A model generated the notes under the pieces. The model was not told the DNA's origin and did not search any database. It worked only from the letters and a program-made list of their open reading frames with translations. Shown in pieces: positions 40,018 to 49,200 of a stretch of DNA of 64,000 nt; position 1 is the stretch's first letter; the number at the start of each line of letters is the position of its first letter. Origin of the DNA: UBA8752 sp002172485 (GTDB lineage Bacteria; Bacteroidota; Bacteroidia; Flavobacteriales_D; Sanyastnellaceae); the NCBI GenBank assembly GCA_042089915.1, contig JBELJZ010000009.1:25632-89631 (forward strand), in the 5' to 3' direction. The position numbers and the translations under genes are program-made.

Positions 40018-41664
40018 ATGCCTGTTTCTGAAGAAGAGATTGAACTGCAGCGGCGCGTGGACGCCATGAAACTAAAGGTGTCAGATCTCGATCGTGCGCT
40101 GGAAACTGCCCGGCTGGGCGGCGGACAAGCCCGCATCGACAAGGAGCACGCCAAAGGCAAGCTCACCGCCCGGGAGCGACTGGACCTGCTCTTCGACCCC
40201 GGTGCCCCGCAACTCGAAATCGGCGCATTGGCTGGAGGCGGCATGTACAAGGAGCACGGCGGGTGCCCCGGTGGAGGGTGTGCCGTGGTCATCGGGCACG
40301 TCGAAGGCGTACAGTGCATCGTGGTGGCCAATGACGCCACTGTCAAAGCCGGCGCCTGGTTCCCCATCACCGGCAAGAAGAACCTGCGCGCGCAGGAATT
40401 GGCCTTCGAGTTTCACTTGCCCATCCTTTACCTCGTCGACAGTGCAGGCGTCTACCTGCCCATGCAGGATGAGATCTTCCCCGACAAGGAGCACTTCGGG
40501 CGCATTTTCCGCAACAACGCCAGGCTCAGTGCCGCTGGCATCCCGCAACTCGCAGCCGTCATGGGCAGCTGCGTCGCCGGAGGAGCCTATTTGCCCATCA
40601 TGAGCGATGAGAGCATCATCGTACGCGGTACGGGCAGCATTTTTCTGGCAGGCCCCTACCTCGTCAAGGCCGCCATCGGGGAAGACGTGGACTCAGAGAC
40701 GCTCGGTGGCGCTGACATGCACGGCAGCATCTCCGGGGTGGTGGACCATGTCGTCGACAATGACCGCGAAGCCATCGCCTTGTTGCGAACCTTGGTCTCC
40801 CACCGTTCCGACCGGCCCAGCCGCCGTGGTTTTGGGCGCGTCACACCCGCCGATTCAGGCGGTGGCCCTGACGGGCTGCTCGAGGTCCTGCCCGAGTCGC
40901 GCAAGGAGCCCTTCGACACCCGTCTGCTTCTCGAAGCCCTGGTGGATGGCGGCGAATTCACCGAGTTCAAAAAAGACTTCGGTAAGACCCTCCTGTGCGC
41001 CACAGCGCGCATTGACGGATGGAATGTGGGCATCGTCGCCAACCAGCGGATGCTGGTCAAAAGCGCCAAATCGGGCACGCAATTCGGCGGGGTGATATAC
41101 TCCGACAGCGCCGACAAGGCAGCCCGGTTCATCATGAACTGCAACCAGAAAGGCCTGCCCCTGGTCTTCCTGCAGGACGTCACCGGCTTCATGGTCGGAT
41201 CCAAAAGTGAGCAGGGTGGCATCATCAAGGATGGGGCGAAGCTGGTCAATGCCATGGCCAACTCCATCGTGCCCAAGTTCACGGTCGTGGTGGGCAACAG
41301 CTATGGTGCCGGCAACTATGCGCTGTGCGGCAAAGCCTATGACCCCAAGTTCATGGTCGCCTGGCCCACAGCGGAACTCGCTGTGATGGGCGGTGCCCAA
41401 GCGGCAGGTGTCCTGCTGCAAATCGAAGTGGCGCGGAGAAAGAAAGCTGGGGAGGACATTGACCCGGAAAAAGAGGCCGAAATTCGGGCAGACATCGAAG
41501 CGCGGTACGCCGAGCAGACTTCTCCTTACTACGCGGCAGCCCGACTGTGGGTGGACGCCATCATCGACCCTCGGGACACACGGACCTGGATTTCGGAGGG
41601 CATTGCCGCCATGGACGGAGCTCCTGAGGAGGGCCCCTTCACCATGGGGGTGCTGCAAACCTGA
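40018..41664 (+). CDS. acyl-CoA carboxylase carboxyltransferase (beta) subunit, methylcrotonyl-CoA carboxylase-like
   Basis: 548 residues, the full length of biotin-dependent carboxyltransferase subunits. The N-terminal half has GKLTARERLDLLFDPGA, LYLVDSAGVYLPMQDEIFPD and GSCVAGGAYLPIMSDE; the C-terminal half has LVFLQDVTGFMVGSKSEQGG, VVVGNSYGAGNYALCGKAYD and PTAELAVMGGAQAAGV. The SAGVYLPMQDEIFPDKEHFG segment is closest to methylcrotonyl-CoA carboxylase of leucine breakdown, but propionyl- or geranyl-CoA carboxylase is possible. No biotin carboxylase or carrier subunit lies beside it. TAACTTGT lies about 30 nt upstream. The downstream gene is convergent, 3 bases away. Confidence 0.9.
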   Translation: MPVSEEEIELQRRVDAMKLKVSDLDRALETARLGGGQARIDKEHAKGKLTARERLDLLFDPGAPQLEIGALAGGGMYKEHGGCPGGGCAVVIGHVEGVQCIVVANDATVKAGAWFPITGKKNLRAQELAFEFHLPILYLVDSAGVYLPMQDEIFPDKEHFGRIFRNNARLSAAGIPQLAAVMGSCVAGGAYLPIMSDESIIVRGTGSIFLAGPYLVKAAIGEDVDSETLGGADMHGSISGVVDHVVDNDREAIALLRTLVSHRSDRPSRRGFGRVTPADSGGGPDGLLEVLPESRKEPFDTRLLLEALVDGGEFTEFKKDFGKTLLCATARIDGWNVGIVANQRMLVKSAKSGTQFGGVIYSDSADKAARFIMNCNQKGLPLVFLQDVTGFMVGSKSEQGGIIKDGAKLVNAMANSIVPKFTVVVGNSYGAGNYALCGKAYDPKFMVAWPTAELAVMGGAQAAGVLLQIEVARRKKAGEDIDPEKEAEIRADIEARYAEQTSPYYAAARLWVDAIIDPRDTRTWISEGIAAMDGAPEEGPFTMGVLQT

Positions 41665-41667
41665 TGC

Positions 41668-42210
41668 TCAGGCGCGCTCCCGTCCGCTGAGCTCCTTCCA
41701 CATCATGCCGAGCAAGGCTGTCTCCGCCTCGGCATTGCCCCCTTTTCTGGCCTCGACGCCTTGCCGAAGAATGAGCATGGCTTCCAATAAGTCGCCTTCA
41801 TCTTCAACCCACTCCGGCAACGCTTCGAACAAGGTCAGGGCCTCGACCATGACGGGCATGCCCGCGTCAACGCACCGGGTGGCCAAGGCTTTGAGGTGGC
41901 CTTCCGCCGTGCCCCCACATTCCCAGAGGCAACCGAGCAACTCGGGAAGCTGGTGGCCGTGCTCTGGTTCCAAGGCGGCTTCCAACAACGCGCTCCCAGC
42001 CCCTTCCAACTTGAGGCCGCGCAGAATGTCATCCACTTGTTTCCGAACCTCGGGCTCGTCGGTGGCGCCACGGAGTTGCACCAGTTCCGCCACCGTGCTG
42101 ATGTCGCCTTCCTCTTTGACGCGCTTCATCGCCGAATCCCGCATTTCCACCAAAGGAGAATGCAAGGCGGCATGCAATTCCACCAAGGCTTTGGCCCGTT
42201 TCTCTTCCAT
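41668..42210 (-). CDS. HEAT-repeat-like helical protein of unknown function
   Basis: 180 residues, cytosolic, almost entirely helical by composition. It shows paired helices of HEAT style (VEMRDSAMKRVKEEGDISTV, TDEPEVRKQVDDILRGLK, SALLEAALEPEHGHQLPELL). Similar small proteins occur beside Nudix genes in Bacteroidota, but I cannot name a family. It begins 9 bases after the stop of the Nudix gene and is likely cotranscribed with it. Confidence 0.65.
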   Translation of the reverse strand: MEEKRAKALVELHAALHSPLVEMRDSAMKRVKEEGDISTVAELVQLRGATDEPEVRKQVDDILRGLKLEGAGSALLEAALEPEHGHQLPELLGCLWECGGTAEGHLKALATRCVDAGMPVMVEALTLFEALPEWVEDEGDLLEAMLILRQGVEARKGGNAEAETALLGMMWKELSGRERA

Positions 42211-42219
42211 GTCGCGAAG

Positions 42220-42897
42220 TTAGCCGGCGGACGGGTGCGACCAACGCACGCCCAACGCCGCCAATTCGGCGAGCATCATCGCGGTCGCACCCCAGATGAA
42301 CGGCACCCCGGGAAGGGCAAACCCAGGGGCCTCCAACTTCCAAGTGGCATCGCCACCCGCCCCCACTTTCTGGGTGTGTATCGACGCCGGATTCATCAAT
42401 TGGCCCAAATCCACGCGGTGCACTTCGGCGACTTCCAAGGGATCGGGGCGCAACGTCTCTGGCAGTTGCACCGGCACCAAAAATGGACGCACTACAAACC
42501 GGCTGGGAACCACATGCACTTCGGTCATGGCCTGCGGTGAAGCCAGCGGCTCCACATCCGAATCCAAGCCCAACTCCTCGCGCCACTCGCGCAAGGCACA
42601 GGCCTGCATGGATTCACCAGCTTCCCTCCTGCCTCCTGGAAGCGCCATTTGTCCCCCGTGAACCCCGCCTCCCAGCGTTCGCTGGATCATGGCAAACCGT
42701 CCATCCGGCTCCAACCCAATCAGTACTGCTGCCTCCCGAAAATCCTGGCCAGGTTGACCCTGGTTCCTGGCTTCCGCCGCAGAGGTCCGACCAAAGGGCA
42801 TGACCGCCTCATGGGCCGCGACGCCCGGCAGGGGGCATCCGGCAGCTTGCCAACCCGCCCAATCCAAGGTGATGCCGCGTTCTGTCATGCTGTGCAT
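42220..42897 (-). CDS. Nudix hydrolase, coenzyme A pyrophosphatase-like (NudL)
   Basis: 225 residues. The Nudix box is complete: G in PGGRREAGES, then ALREWREELGL with the metal-binding Glu residues. The upstream MALPGG and the segment LEVAEVHRVDLGQL after the box fit the CoA pyrophosphatase group, as does the length. It would split CoA or a related nucleotide diphosphate. ATG 42897 is used, and ATG 42888 is an equally good start. Divergent from aat. No clear -7 element was seen. Confidence 0.88.
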   Translation of the reverse strand: MHSMTERGITLDWAGWQAAGCPLPGVAAHEAVMPFGRTSAAEARNQGQPGQDFREAAVLIGLEPDGRFAMIQRTLGGGVHGGQMALPGGRREAGESMQACALREWREELGLDSDVEPLASPQAMTEVHVVPSRFVVRPFLVPVQLPETLRPDPLEVAEVHRVDLGQLMNPASIHTQKVGAGGDATWKLEAPGFALPGVPFIWGATAMMLAELAALGVRWSHPSAG

Positions 42898-42937
42898 TCT
42901 TTGGGGCCCTCATCAGCAAGGCCTCCGGTGCGCACGC

Positions 42938-42945
42938 TAATTTCG
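42938..42945 (+). promoter_or_regulatory. -7 element TAATTTCG for aat
   Basis: TAATTTCG followed by CCCTGCA and ATG 42953. The T is 15 nt before the start codon; the predicted leader is about 3 nt. Confidence 0.45.
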
Positions 42946-42952
42946 CCCTGCA

Positions 42953-43648
42953 ATGTTGCAACTCGGGTCAGAATTGTGGTTTCCTCCGCCAGAGCACTTT
43001 GGCGAGGATGGGCTGGTCGCCATTGGGGGCGACTTGTCCGCCGCTCGGCTGCTGCTGGCATATGAACGCGGCATCTTTCCCTGGTCTGCTCCGGAAGACC
43101 CCCTCTTCTGGTGGTGTCCAGATCCCAGGGCCGTGATTCGAACGGACCAAGTCAAAGTGTCCAAGAGCATGCGGAATGTGCTCAACCAAGGGCGTTTCCA
43201 CATCACCATGGACCAGGATTTTCGAGGGGTCATGGAAGGATGTGCTGACCGGCCGAAAGAAGGCACTTGGATCACTGAGGATTTCACTGAGGCCTACTGT
43301 CAACTGCACGACCTCGGTTTCGCGCACAGCGTGGAAGCTTGGAACGACGCTGGAAACTTGGTGGGCGGACTGTACGGCGTGTCTCTTGGCGACATGTTCT
43401 TCGGCGAGTCCATGTTTGCCCGAGAGTCCAACGCCAGCAAAGCCGCCTTCATCACATTCTCCCGTCAATTGAAGGCTTGGGGCATGCCGTGGATGGATTG
43501 CCAGATCATGAACCCCCACCTTGAATCGCTGGGGGCCACAATGATGCCGAGGACCGACTTCCTGGACGCGTTGAATGTGGCATTGGCAGCCCCGACTCGA
43601 CGTGGCCCTTGGTCGTTTGCACCACCTGATTCGGCTGCAACATCATGA
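42953..43648 (+). CDS. aat: leucyl/phenylalanyl-tRNA-protein transferase
   Basis: 231 residues. It adds Leu or Phe to proteins with N-terminal Lys or Arg, marking them for ClpS-ClpAP degradation (N-degron pathway). The family signature is strong: ELWFPPPEHFGEDGLVAIGG, YERGIFPWSAPEDPLFWWCP, WITEDFTEAYCQLHDLGFAH, SVEAW, GGLYGVSLGDMFFGESMF. The stop overlaps the next small gene by 4 bases. Confidence 0.96.
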   Translation: MLQLGSELWFPPPEHFGEDGLVAIGGDLSAARLLLAYERGIFPWSAPEDPLFWWCPDPRAVIRTDQVKVSKSMRNVLNQGRFHITMDQDFRGVMEGCADRPKEGTWITEDFTEAYCQLHDLGFAHSVEAWNDAGNLVGGLYGVSLGDMFFGESMFARESNASKAAFITFSRQLKAWGMPWMDCQIMNPHLESLGATMMPRTDFLDALNVALAAPTRRGPWSFAPPDSAATS

Positions 43649-44079
43649 TACTCTGGCTGACGTGGAGAATCCGTATCCGTTGGGCCATCAGGTCTGCGCA
43701 AGGCTGGAAAATCGAGGGGCCCTTCCCCAGGCCTGGCGCTCAGGTTCTGCTCCTCTGCGGCCCCAGCCTTCAAGCCGGATCGGAATGGCACCACTTTCTC
43801 CAAATGCGATTGGACCAGCGGAGGAAAGGGGCCACCGCATCGGAAGGCGAAACCCTTCCCCTCATCCGACATGCAAACTCGGCACAAGCCCTCCAAGCGC
43901 ATGTTGAGTTGGCCCAACAACATGGTCTGGACATCCAACTGATTCAGCGGTCCTGCCGGCACCGTATAATCCGCTGCAACAGCGCGTTCAAAGTGGAACG
44001 ACATGCCCAGCGCACCCTTGATTACATCGGCCGCATCTTCAGCTATCCCAGCGGCTGTAGCGATGTCAACAGAGGATGA
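43645..44079 (+). CDS. small protein coupled to aat, possibly a degenerate lysophospholipid acyltransferase-like protein
   Basis: 144 residues. The ATGA overlap with the aat stop is the main reason to accept this frame over the opposing one. The N-terminal part (GWKIEGPFPRPGAQVLLLCG) and the late GRIFSYPSG segment faintly resemble small acyltransferases of the PlsC group, which start with GWKIxG and end with (I)GxPFxPTG. The HxxxxD catalytic motif is not present (the expected place reads GPSLQAGSEWHHF), so it would be inactive if related. It may equally be an unrelated protein or a decaying gene. Low confidence in any function. Confidence 0.45.
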   Translation: MILWLTWRIRIRWAIRSAQGWKIEGPFPRPGAQVLLLCGPSLQAGSEWHHFLQMRLDQRRKGATASEGETLPLIRHANSAQALQAHVELAQQHGLDIQLIQRSCRHRIIRCNSAFKVERHAQRTLDYIGRIFSYPSGCSDVNRG

Positions 44080-44100
44080 AGCTCAGGTGAACAAAAGGTT

Positions 44101-44136
44101 GACAAGTTGTCCATATCTGGGCTGGGAAAAACTTCG
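44101..44136 (+). promoter_or_regulatory. candidate promoter and operator for the small winged-helix protein gene
   Basis: TTG at 44107-44109, 19 nt, AAACTTCG at 44129-44136 (one mismatch to TAnnTTCG). The inverted repeat GACAAgTTGTC (44101-44111) overlaps the TTG. The leader would be about 66 nt. The remainder of the gap shows nothing else. Confidence 0.35.
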
Positions 44137-44206
44137 GATTGGCCAGCGAGATCCCCTTCTTTGTAGCCGTCGTAAGACCACAGATTCACCTTCACCTCCC
44201 TGCAGC

Positions 44207-44476
44207 ATGGACAAGCACGACCTCATGATTCTCGACATCGTTCAACAACACAAACGCGAGCAGCAGGAGCACATCCGCCTCGCTGTTTTGGAGCGGAATT
44301 TCTGGAAGAGAATTGAAGGGGACGTGACTTTAAGTGTAGGCCAAGCCCGCATCGGGGAGCGCATCACCCGCCTTTATCTCGACGGTCTGATACAAAACAA
44401 AAACGGTTACATGCTGACCAAGAAAGGCCGGGAAGCCCTCAGCCAAGAGACGGAGCGCCTTGCGCACGTCGCCTGA
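44207..44476 (+). CDS. small winged-helix-like DNA-binding protein
   Basis: 89 residues from ATG 44207 (MDKHDLMILDIVQQHKREQQ). A helical N-terminal half is followed by LSVGQARIGERITRLYLDGL and a wing-like ending (IQNKNGYMLTKKGREALSQE), the pattern of PadR/MarR-type winged helices in which GYxLTxKGREAL closes the domain. It has no ligand-binding part. A longer frame runs to 44003, but it overlaps the previous gene and its extra residues look like shadow. The gene has its own candidate promoter and a strong terminator. It may bind the inverted repeat upstream of itself. Confidence 0.7.
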   Translation: MDKHDLMILDIVQQHKREQQEHIRLAVLERNFWKRIEGDVTLSVGQARIGERITRLYLDGLIQNKNGYMLTKKGREALSQETERLAHVA

Positions 44477-44494
44477 GATTCACCTTCAGCACAA

Positions 44495-44526
44495 CAGAAA
44501 AGGCCACCTCACGGTGGCCTTTTCTG
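44495..44526. terminator. bidirectional terminator after the winged-helix gene
   Basis: CAGAAAAGGCCACC (44495-44508), loop TCAC, GGTGGCCTTTTCTG (44513-44526). A perfect 14-bp stem with a T-rich arm for the plus strand; it also lies downstream of the minus-strand 49-residue protein gene. Confidence 0.85.
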
Positions 44527-44570
44527 TATGAGGTACTGGGAAGACCTCGATAATTGAGCGTCAGGGCACG

Positions 44571-44720
44571 TCAGTTCTCCTCGAGAATCTCCAGTTTAGG
44601 GTACTTCTCTCGCCAGAAGTCCAGCTTGCTTGGATCGCGCACGGTGATGACTGTTCTGCCATCTAGGCGGACTTTGATGTTGGGCTGGAGCTCTTTGGTC
44701 TTTTTTCTCTTCTTGGCCAT
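44571..44720 (-). CDS. 49-residue basic protein of unknown function
   Basis: MAKKRKKTKEL at the start, then a compact beta-like segment (VRLDGRTVITVRDPSKLDFW) and REKYPKLEILEEN at the end. It is highly basic at the N-terminus and acidic at the C-terminus. The start at 44720 is preferred over 44768 because the MAKK form resembles other short basic Bacteroidota proteins that I recall but cannot name. A hairpin AACAGG-TTTTG-CCTGTT lies about 22-38 nt upstream of the start on the minus strand. Role unknown. Confidence 0.6.
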   Translation of the reverse strand: MAKKRKKTKELQPNIKVRLDGRTVITVRDPSKLDFWREKYPKLEILEEN

Positions 44721-44864
44721 GACGGGGGCTTCTGCAGGAACAACAGGCAAAACCTGTTTGGGTTGCAATCAACCCCAAAGAAATCCGGTGACCAAAGGCT
44801 CAGGAATCAATTGTGAAACTTTCAAACGCCGTTGTTCACAGGGTTTCGGTGCACTTGGAGTGCA

Positions 44865-46187
44865 TCAAGCCACCTGCGCCCTCCCTGCTCGGAATCCAAA
44901 ACCCGCGATGTAGGAATAGCACAGCGCCGGCAATAACAATGCAGCCGCAAAGCCAGATACATCGAGGAGTGCGCCGAATGCTGGCGGGATGAAAGCCCCG
45001 CCCACAATGGCCGTGCACAAGATGCCACTGCCTTGCGGCTTGGCTTGGCCCAACTGCTCGATGCCCAAGGTGAAAATCGTGGGGAACATGATGGAGTTGC
45101 ACAACCCGACTGCCAGCAAGAGGAGCAGCGCCATCAAGCCAGAAGTCGACATACTGCTGACCACCAGCACCAGTGCCAGTGTAGCGAAAATGCCCAAAAG
45201 CTGGCCGGGCTTGACCCTCTGCATCAGTCCTGCTCCGATGAAGCGCCCCACCATGGCGCCGCCCCAATAGAATGTCAACAAGACCCCGAGCTTTCCTTTG
45301 GGCGCCATATCCGCCACAGACTGTCCTTTGATGGCGGCGGCCCACCCTGCCATCTGCTCGAGGAGTGGACTCGACTGCATCAGTTCATGGACATTCAAAT
45401 GCAGACCGTAATTGACCATGTAGCTTCCAAGGGCCACCTCCGCCCCGACGTAGACGAAAATGCCCAGTGCACCGCCCCTCAGGCGGCGGTTGGAGAAGAC
45501 CTCACGCAATGAACGGGTGGAAGAGGACGATTCCTCCAGGATGCGCGGCAGCGCGATCTTCCAGATGATCGCCGCCAGCACCAAAAACGCCAGCGCCAAC
45601 ATGACAAACGGCACTTGAACCGCACCTGCTTCTGCAATGCGGTACGCCTCGAGCGCATCCGATGACATGGCAGCCTGCGCTTCACCCGTCATCACCGTAT
45701 CCGACAACAGGTAGGTGGCACTGATGACCGGTGCGATGGTTGTGCCCAGTGAATTGAACGCCTGTGCAAGATTGAGTCGGCTGGACGCCCCTTCTTCGGG
45801 GCCGAGCACCGCGATGTACGGATTGGCCGCAACCTGGAGGATGGTGATGCCGGAGGCCACCACAAACAGCGCCAACAAGAACAAGGCAAAAAGGCGGGTG
45901 GACGCCGCAGGATAAAAGATGAGGCAGCCGATGGCGGCCAGCGTCAACCCCGCCAGGATGCCATTCTTGTATCCCATCCGTTTGATCATGCGTCCCCCAG
46001 GGATGGACATGACACCGTAGGCCGTGAACCATGCGAATTGCACCATTCCAGCCTGCAGATAGGTCAGCTCAAATACGTCCTTGAGTCTTGGAATCAAGGC
46101 ATCCACCATCACCGTGATGAATCCCCACATGAAAAAGAGGGACGTCACCGTGATGAACGCCCCCCGAAATCGTTGTCCGTTGCTCAT
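44865..46187 (-). CDS. FucP-family sugar:proton symporter (MFS)
   Basis: 440 residues with 12 hydrophobic segments. The N-terminus FITVTSLFFMWGFITVMVDAL and LTYLQAGMVQFAWFTAYGV, and the later GITILQVAANPYIAVLGPEE and SRLNLAQAFNSLGTTIAPV, are the FucP/GlcP/NagP hallmarks. The second half includes YVGAEVALGSYMVNYGL and FFMWG-like repeats. In Bacteroidota such permeases carry fucose, glucose, galactose or N-acetylglucosamine; the neighbours do not reveal which. TACATTG starts 12 nt before the ATG. It is a single gene. Confidence 0.93.
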   Translation of the reverse strand: MSNGQRFRGAFITVTSLFFMWGFITVMVDALIPRLKDVFELTYLQAGMVQFAWFTAYGVMSIPGGRMIKRMGYKNGILAGLTLAAIGCLIFYPAASTRLFALFLLALFVVASGITILQVAANPYIAVLGPEEGASSRLNLAQAFNSLGTTIAPVISATYLLSDTVMTGEAQAAMSSDALEAYRIAEAGAVQVPFVMLALAFLVLAAIIWKIALPRILEESSSSTRSLREVFSNRRLRGGALGIFVYVGAEVALGSYMVNYGLHLNVHELMQSSPLLEQMAGWAAAIKGQSVADMAPKGKLGVLLTFYWGGAMVGRFIGAGLMQRVKPGQLLGIFATLALVLVVSSMSTSGLMALLLLLAVGLCNSIMFPTIFTLGIEQLGQAKPQGSGILCTAIVGGAFIPPAFGALLDVSGFAAALLLPALCYSYIAGFGFRAGRAQVA

Positions 46188-46192
46188 GCGGG

Positions 46193-46199
46193 CAATGTA
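46193..46199 (-). promoter_or_regulatory. -7 element TACATTG for the FucP-like gene
   Basis: Minus-strand TACATTG followed by CCCGC and ATG 46187. The T is exactly 12 nt before the start codon; the spacer is the same CCCGC as for the S46 peptidase gene. Confidence 0.45.
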
Positions 46200-46236
46200 C
46201 AGCGCATTCCGCGCTTGCCGGCCTCATGCCATCTCG

Positions 46237-49200
46237 TCACCGCATGAGCTGGAAGGTACCGAGCATTTCTTCAGCATCTGTCCGCGCCCCTTTCCACTTC
46301 AAGCGGTAATTGTACATGCCTGCGGGCGCAAAATGCTCTCCCCCTTTCACATTGCCAATCCACACTTCGTCGGGATCCTCGCTGTGGAAGACCAGCTCGC
46401 CCCAGCGATTGAAGATGTCCAGTTCGTATTGGGTGACCTCGGAAATGACCACTTTGAACGCATCGTTCATGCCGTCGTTGTTGGGCGTGAAGGCGTTTGG
46501 GATGTAAATCAGCACGGGCCCTTCCACCAACGTGTAGGCGCTGTCGGTACATCCTTGCGGATTGGTCACGGTCAACTGGGCGTAGTAATCTCCCAAGCCG
46601 TCGTATTGGTGGATGGGATTGACCTCCTCGCTCGTGTTGCCATCGCCGAAGTCCCATTCGAAGTCACAGTTGGCACAGTTCGGCTCCGGGGTGGCAATGA
46701 ACTCGATTTCGGTATCGCTCAGATAACTGGTAAAGAAATCGCTGTAGACGTATTGGACCTCCACATCAATGGAGGCCGTCAAGGTCTCCCCGCAGATGTC
46801 CGTGACCTCCACCGGATAGGTTGCTGACAAGCTCGGGGCCACATATTGCGTTTCCCCAAAGGCAGGAATACTGGGCCAGCTGTACACAAACCCTTCCTCT
46901 CCTCCAGCGGCCAGTACACTCAAGGACAGGGCTTCTCCTCGGCAGATGACTGTGTCATTGCTCACCGACAACGTCATGGGCACATTCGGAATGACCAAGG
47001 TGCCGGACGTCAGGTCCTCTCCCCCACATCCGTCCACCACTTCGACCTGAATCGGCGTGGTGACGAAGCTCTGCACCGTAATCTGCGGATCGTTTCCGCC
47101 ATAGGGAATGCCGCCCACAGTCCAGCTGTATCCGTATTCGCCGGCACCAGACTCAATGGACACGGGAATCACCGTATTGTCGATGCAAGAGGCGTTGATT
47201 GTGTCGGGCAAATCGATGACCAAGGGTGGGTTGTCGATCACGATCGTGGTGCTGGCATCACCTGAAGACTGGCAATTGTCCGTCACCTCCACGGCAAACG
47301 TGGTCGGCAAGCCGTCCGAATAAGTGTAGGTCGCCCCATCCCCGGCCGGATTGAAGTTCTGCGTCCACTCATACGTGTACACGCCACTCCCCCCTTCAAT
47401 CTGGGGTGACATCACAAACGTCTCTGTACAGGGTCCAATGAGGGTATCGGGCAAGGTGACCTCCAAGGGTGGACTCACAACCACAACCTCGGTGGTGGCG
47501 GTAACAAACTGGCCACAACCATCGGACACCTCCAGCGTGATGGACATGTCTTGATCCGTGGTCCAATTGAGCGTCTCCGTGAACCCGAGGAAGGAGAATC
47601 CTTCGAGCCAAGACCAATTGTAGTACGGTTCTCCCCCCGACCAATCGGGCGAAATGCTGAATGGCACATTGCAGCTCACCTCATACTCGTCTTCGAGTTC
47701 GACGATCAACTCTGGCACGTCGATGCTCACGTTGATCATGGCCGTGGTGACCAAGCCACACGCATCCTCGACCTCCACGTGGACCTCCGTTGCGGCGTTC
47801 CAAGTGCTGACAAACAAGCTGTTGTTGTAGCCGAAAGCAGGCTGACCATCCTGGAATTCCCAGCTATACGTGTACGGCGGATTTCCGCCTTCTGCTTCTG
47901 CGAAGACCTCGGCGAACCCATTGCAATCCAAGACCAGGTCTCCCCCGAGAATCTCGACGGTCAACTCCGGGTATTCCTCCACGATGATGTCAAAGATTCC
48001 CGGGTCCTCCGGCATCCCGCATGTGTCGGACACCGTCACCGTGCACTCGTACTCTCCCGCAGCGGCCGGAACGTAATTGTATGTCGGCTCATCCACGCCG
48101 GGGTTGCAATCCCAGTCGTAATGGTAATTGCCATACCCCCCTTCGATGATGGGCTCCAACAAGACGCTGTCTCCCACACAGAGGGTGCTTTGGTATCCAT
48201 CCACAATCAAAGGGTCCGGCTCATCGGCAATGTCAAACTCGAAATAACTCGTCAAGCCGCCCCCGCTGCACGCAGCGAGATTGAGAATCTCCATGACCAC
48301 CGTCTCCGTGCCTTCGGGAATGCCGTCCTCGAACGCATCTAGCGGAAACTCCTGAACCGACACAAAAGGAGGGAAAAACACCGTGTCGGGCAGCAAGGTG
48401 AAATCGACACCATTCGTCGCTGTGCTCGCTGAGTAATCGATGATGACCATCTCTTCGATGTCGATGATGGTCTCGAGTGGTCGGGTGAAGGTGAGCAGGG
48501 CCTCGCCGCAATCCTCGTAGATGATGTTGGCATCTGGACCCCCGACATCGATGCTGAGGTCCACCTCCACCACCGAGTTGGATTCGAACGACCCCGATTC
48601 CAAAACCACAATCGACTCGAGGGCCGTGTCAGATCCATCCGCGATGGCCAACCGGATGTGGTAGGTTTCGCCGCATTCCACCTCGCTTTCTGCCGTCAAC
48701 TTGACGGTGTATCCGTTCTGACACAGCGTCTCATTCCCGGGATTGTCCACGTAATAAGCCGAGTTGGTGACGTTGTTGACTGAGCTGACGGTGATGGCCA
48801 ACTGGGGATCCGAGCCAGGCACTTCCGCAAGGTTAATGGCGTTGTCAGCGTAAGGCCCGTTGATGCCGGGGCCACTTAGGAAGAAGCCGAAAATGTCATT
48901 GTACTGGCTGTTGATCCAGGCCAAGTATTCGTCCGACCCGAAAACGTAGTTGAATCGGATGGTGTCTCCGGTGGCCACGAAGTCAAACTCGATGGCGCAA
49001 ACGTCGTTGACACTTCCAACGCTGAAATTCTGCCCAATGAGCGGGGGCACACTGTTGGCGATGGTGAACAAATCGTTGTCACCGGACACTTCCAAGTTGT
49101 CTTCGATAAATTCATCCACGCACCCATCGTCCACATTGGCCGGATTGTTCGCCACTTCAGTGGACAGGATCAAACCCGCCTCAATGGGGAATGTCGCCGG

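Noticed and set aside
38860..40020. Cobalamin riboswitch or Fur box for the ABC importer operon
   Set aside because: The spacer between the divergent starts is only 59 bases and is filled by -7 elements; no B12-box or GATAATGATAATCATTATC-like site was found.
43465..44004. Minus-strand 179-codon frame opposite the end of aat and the next small gene
   Set aside because: It overlaps the certain aat gene by almost 200 bases, has no recognisable features, and the plus-strand frame has an ATGA coupling.
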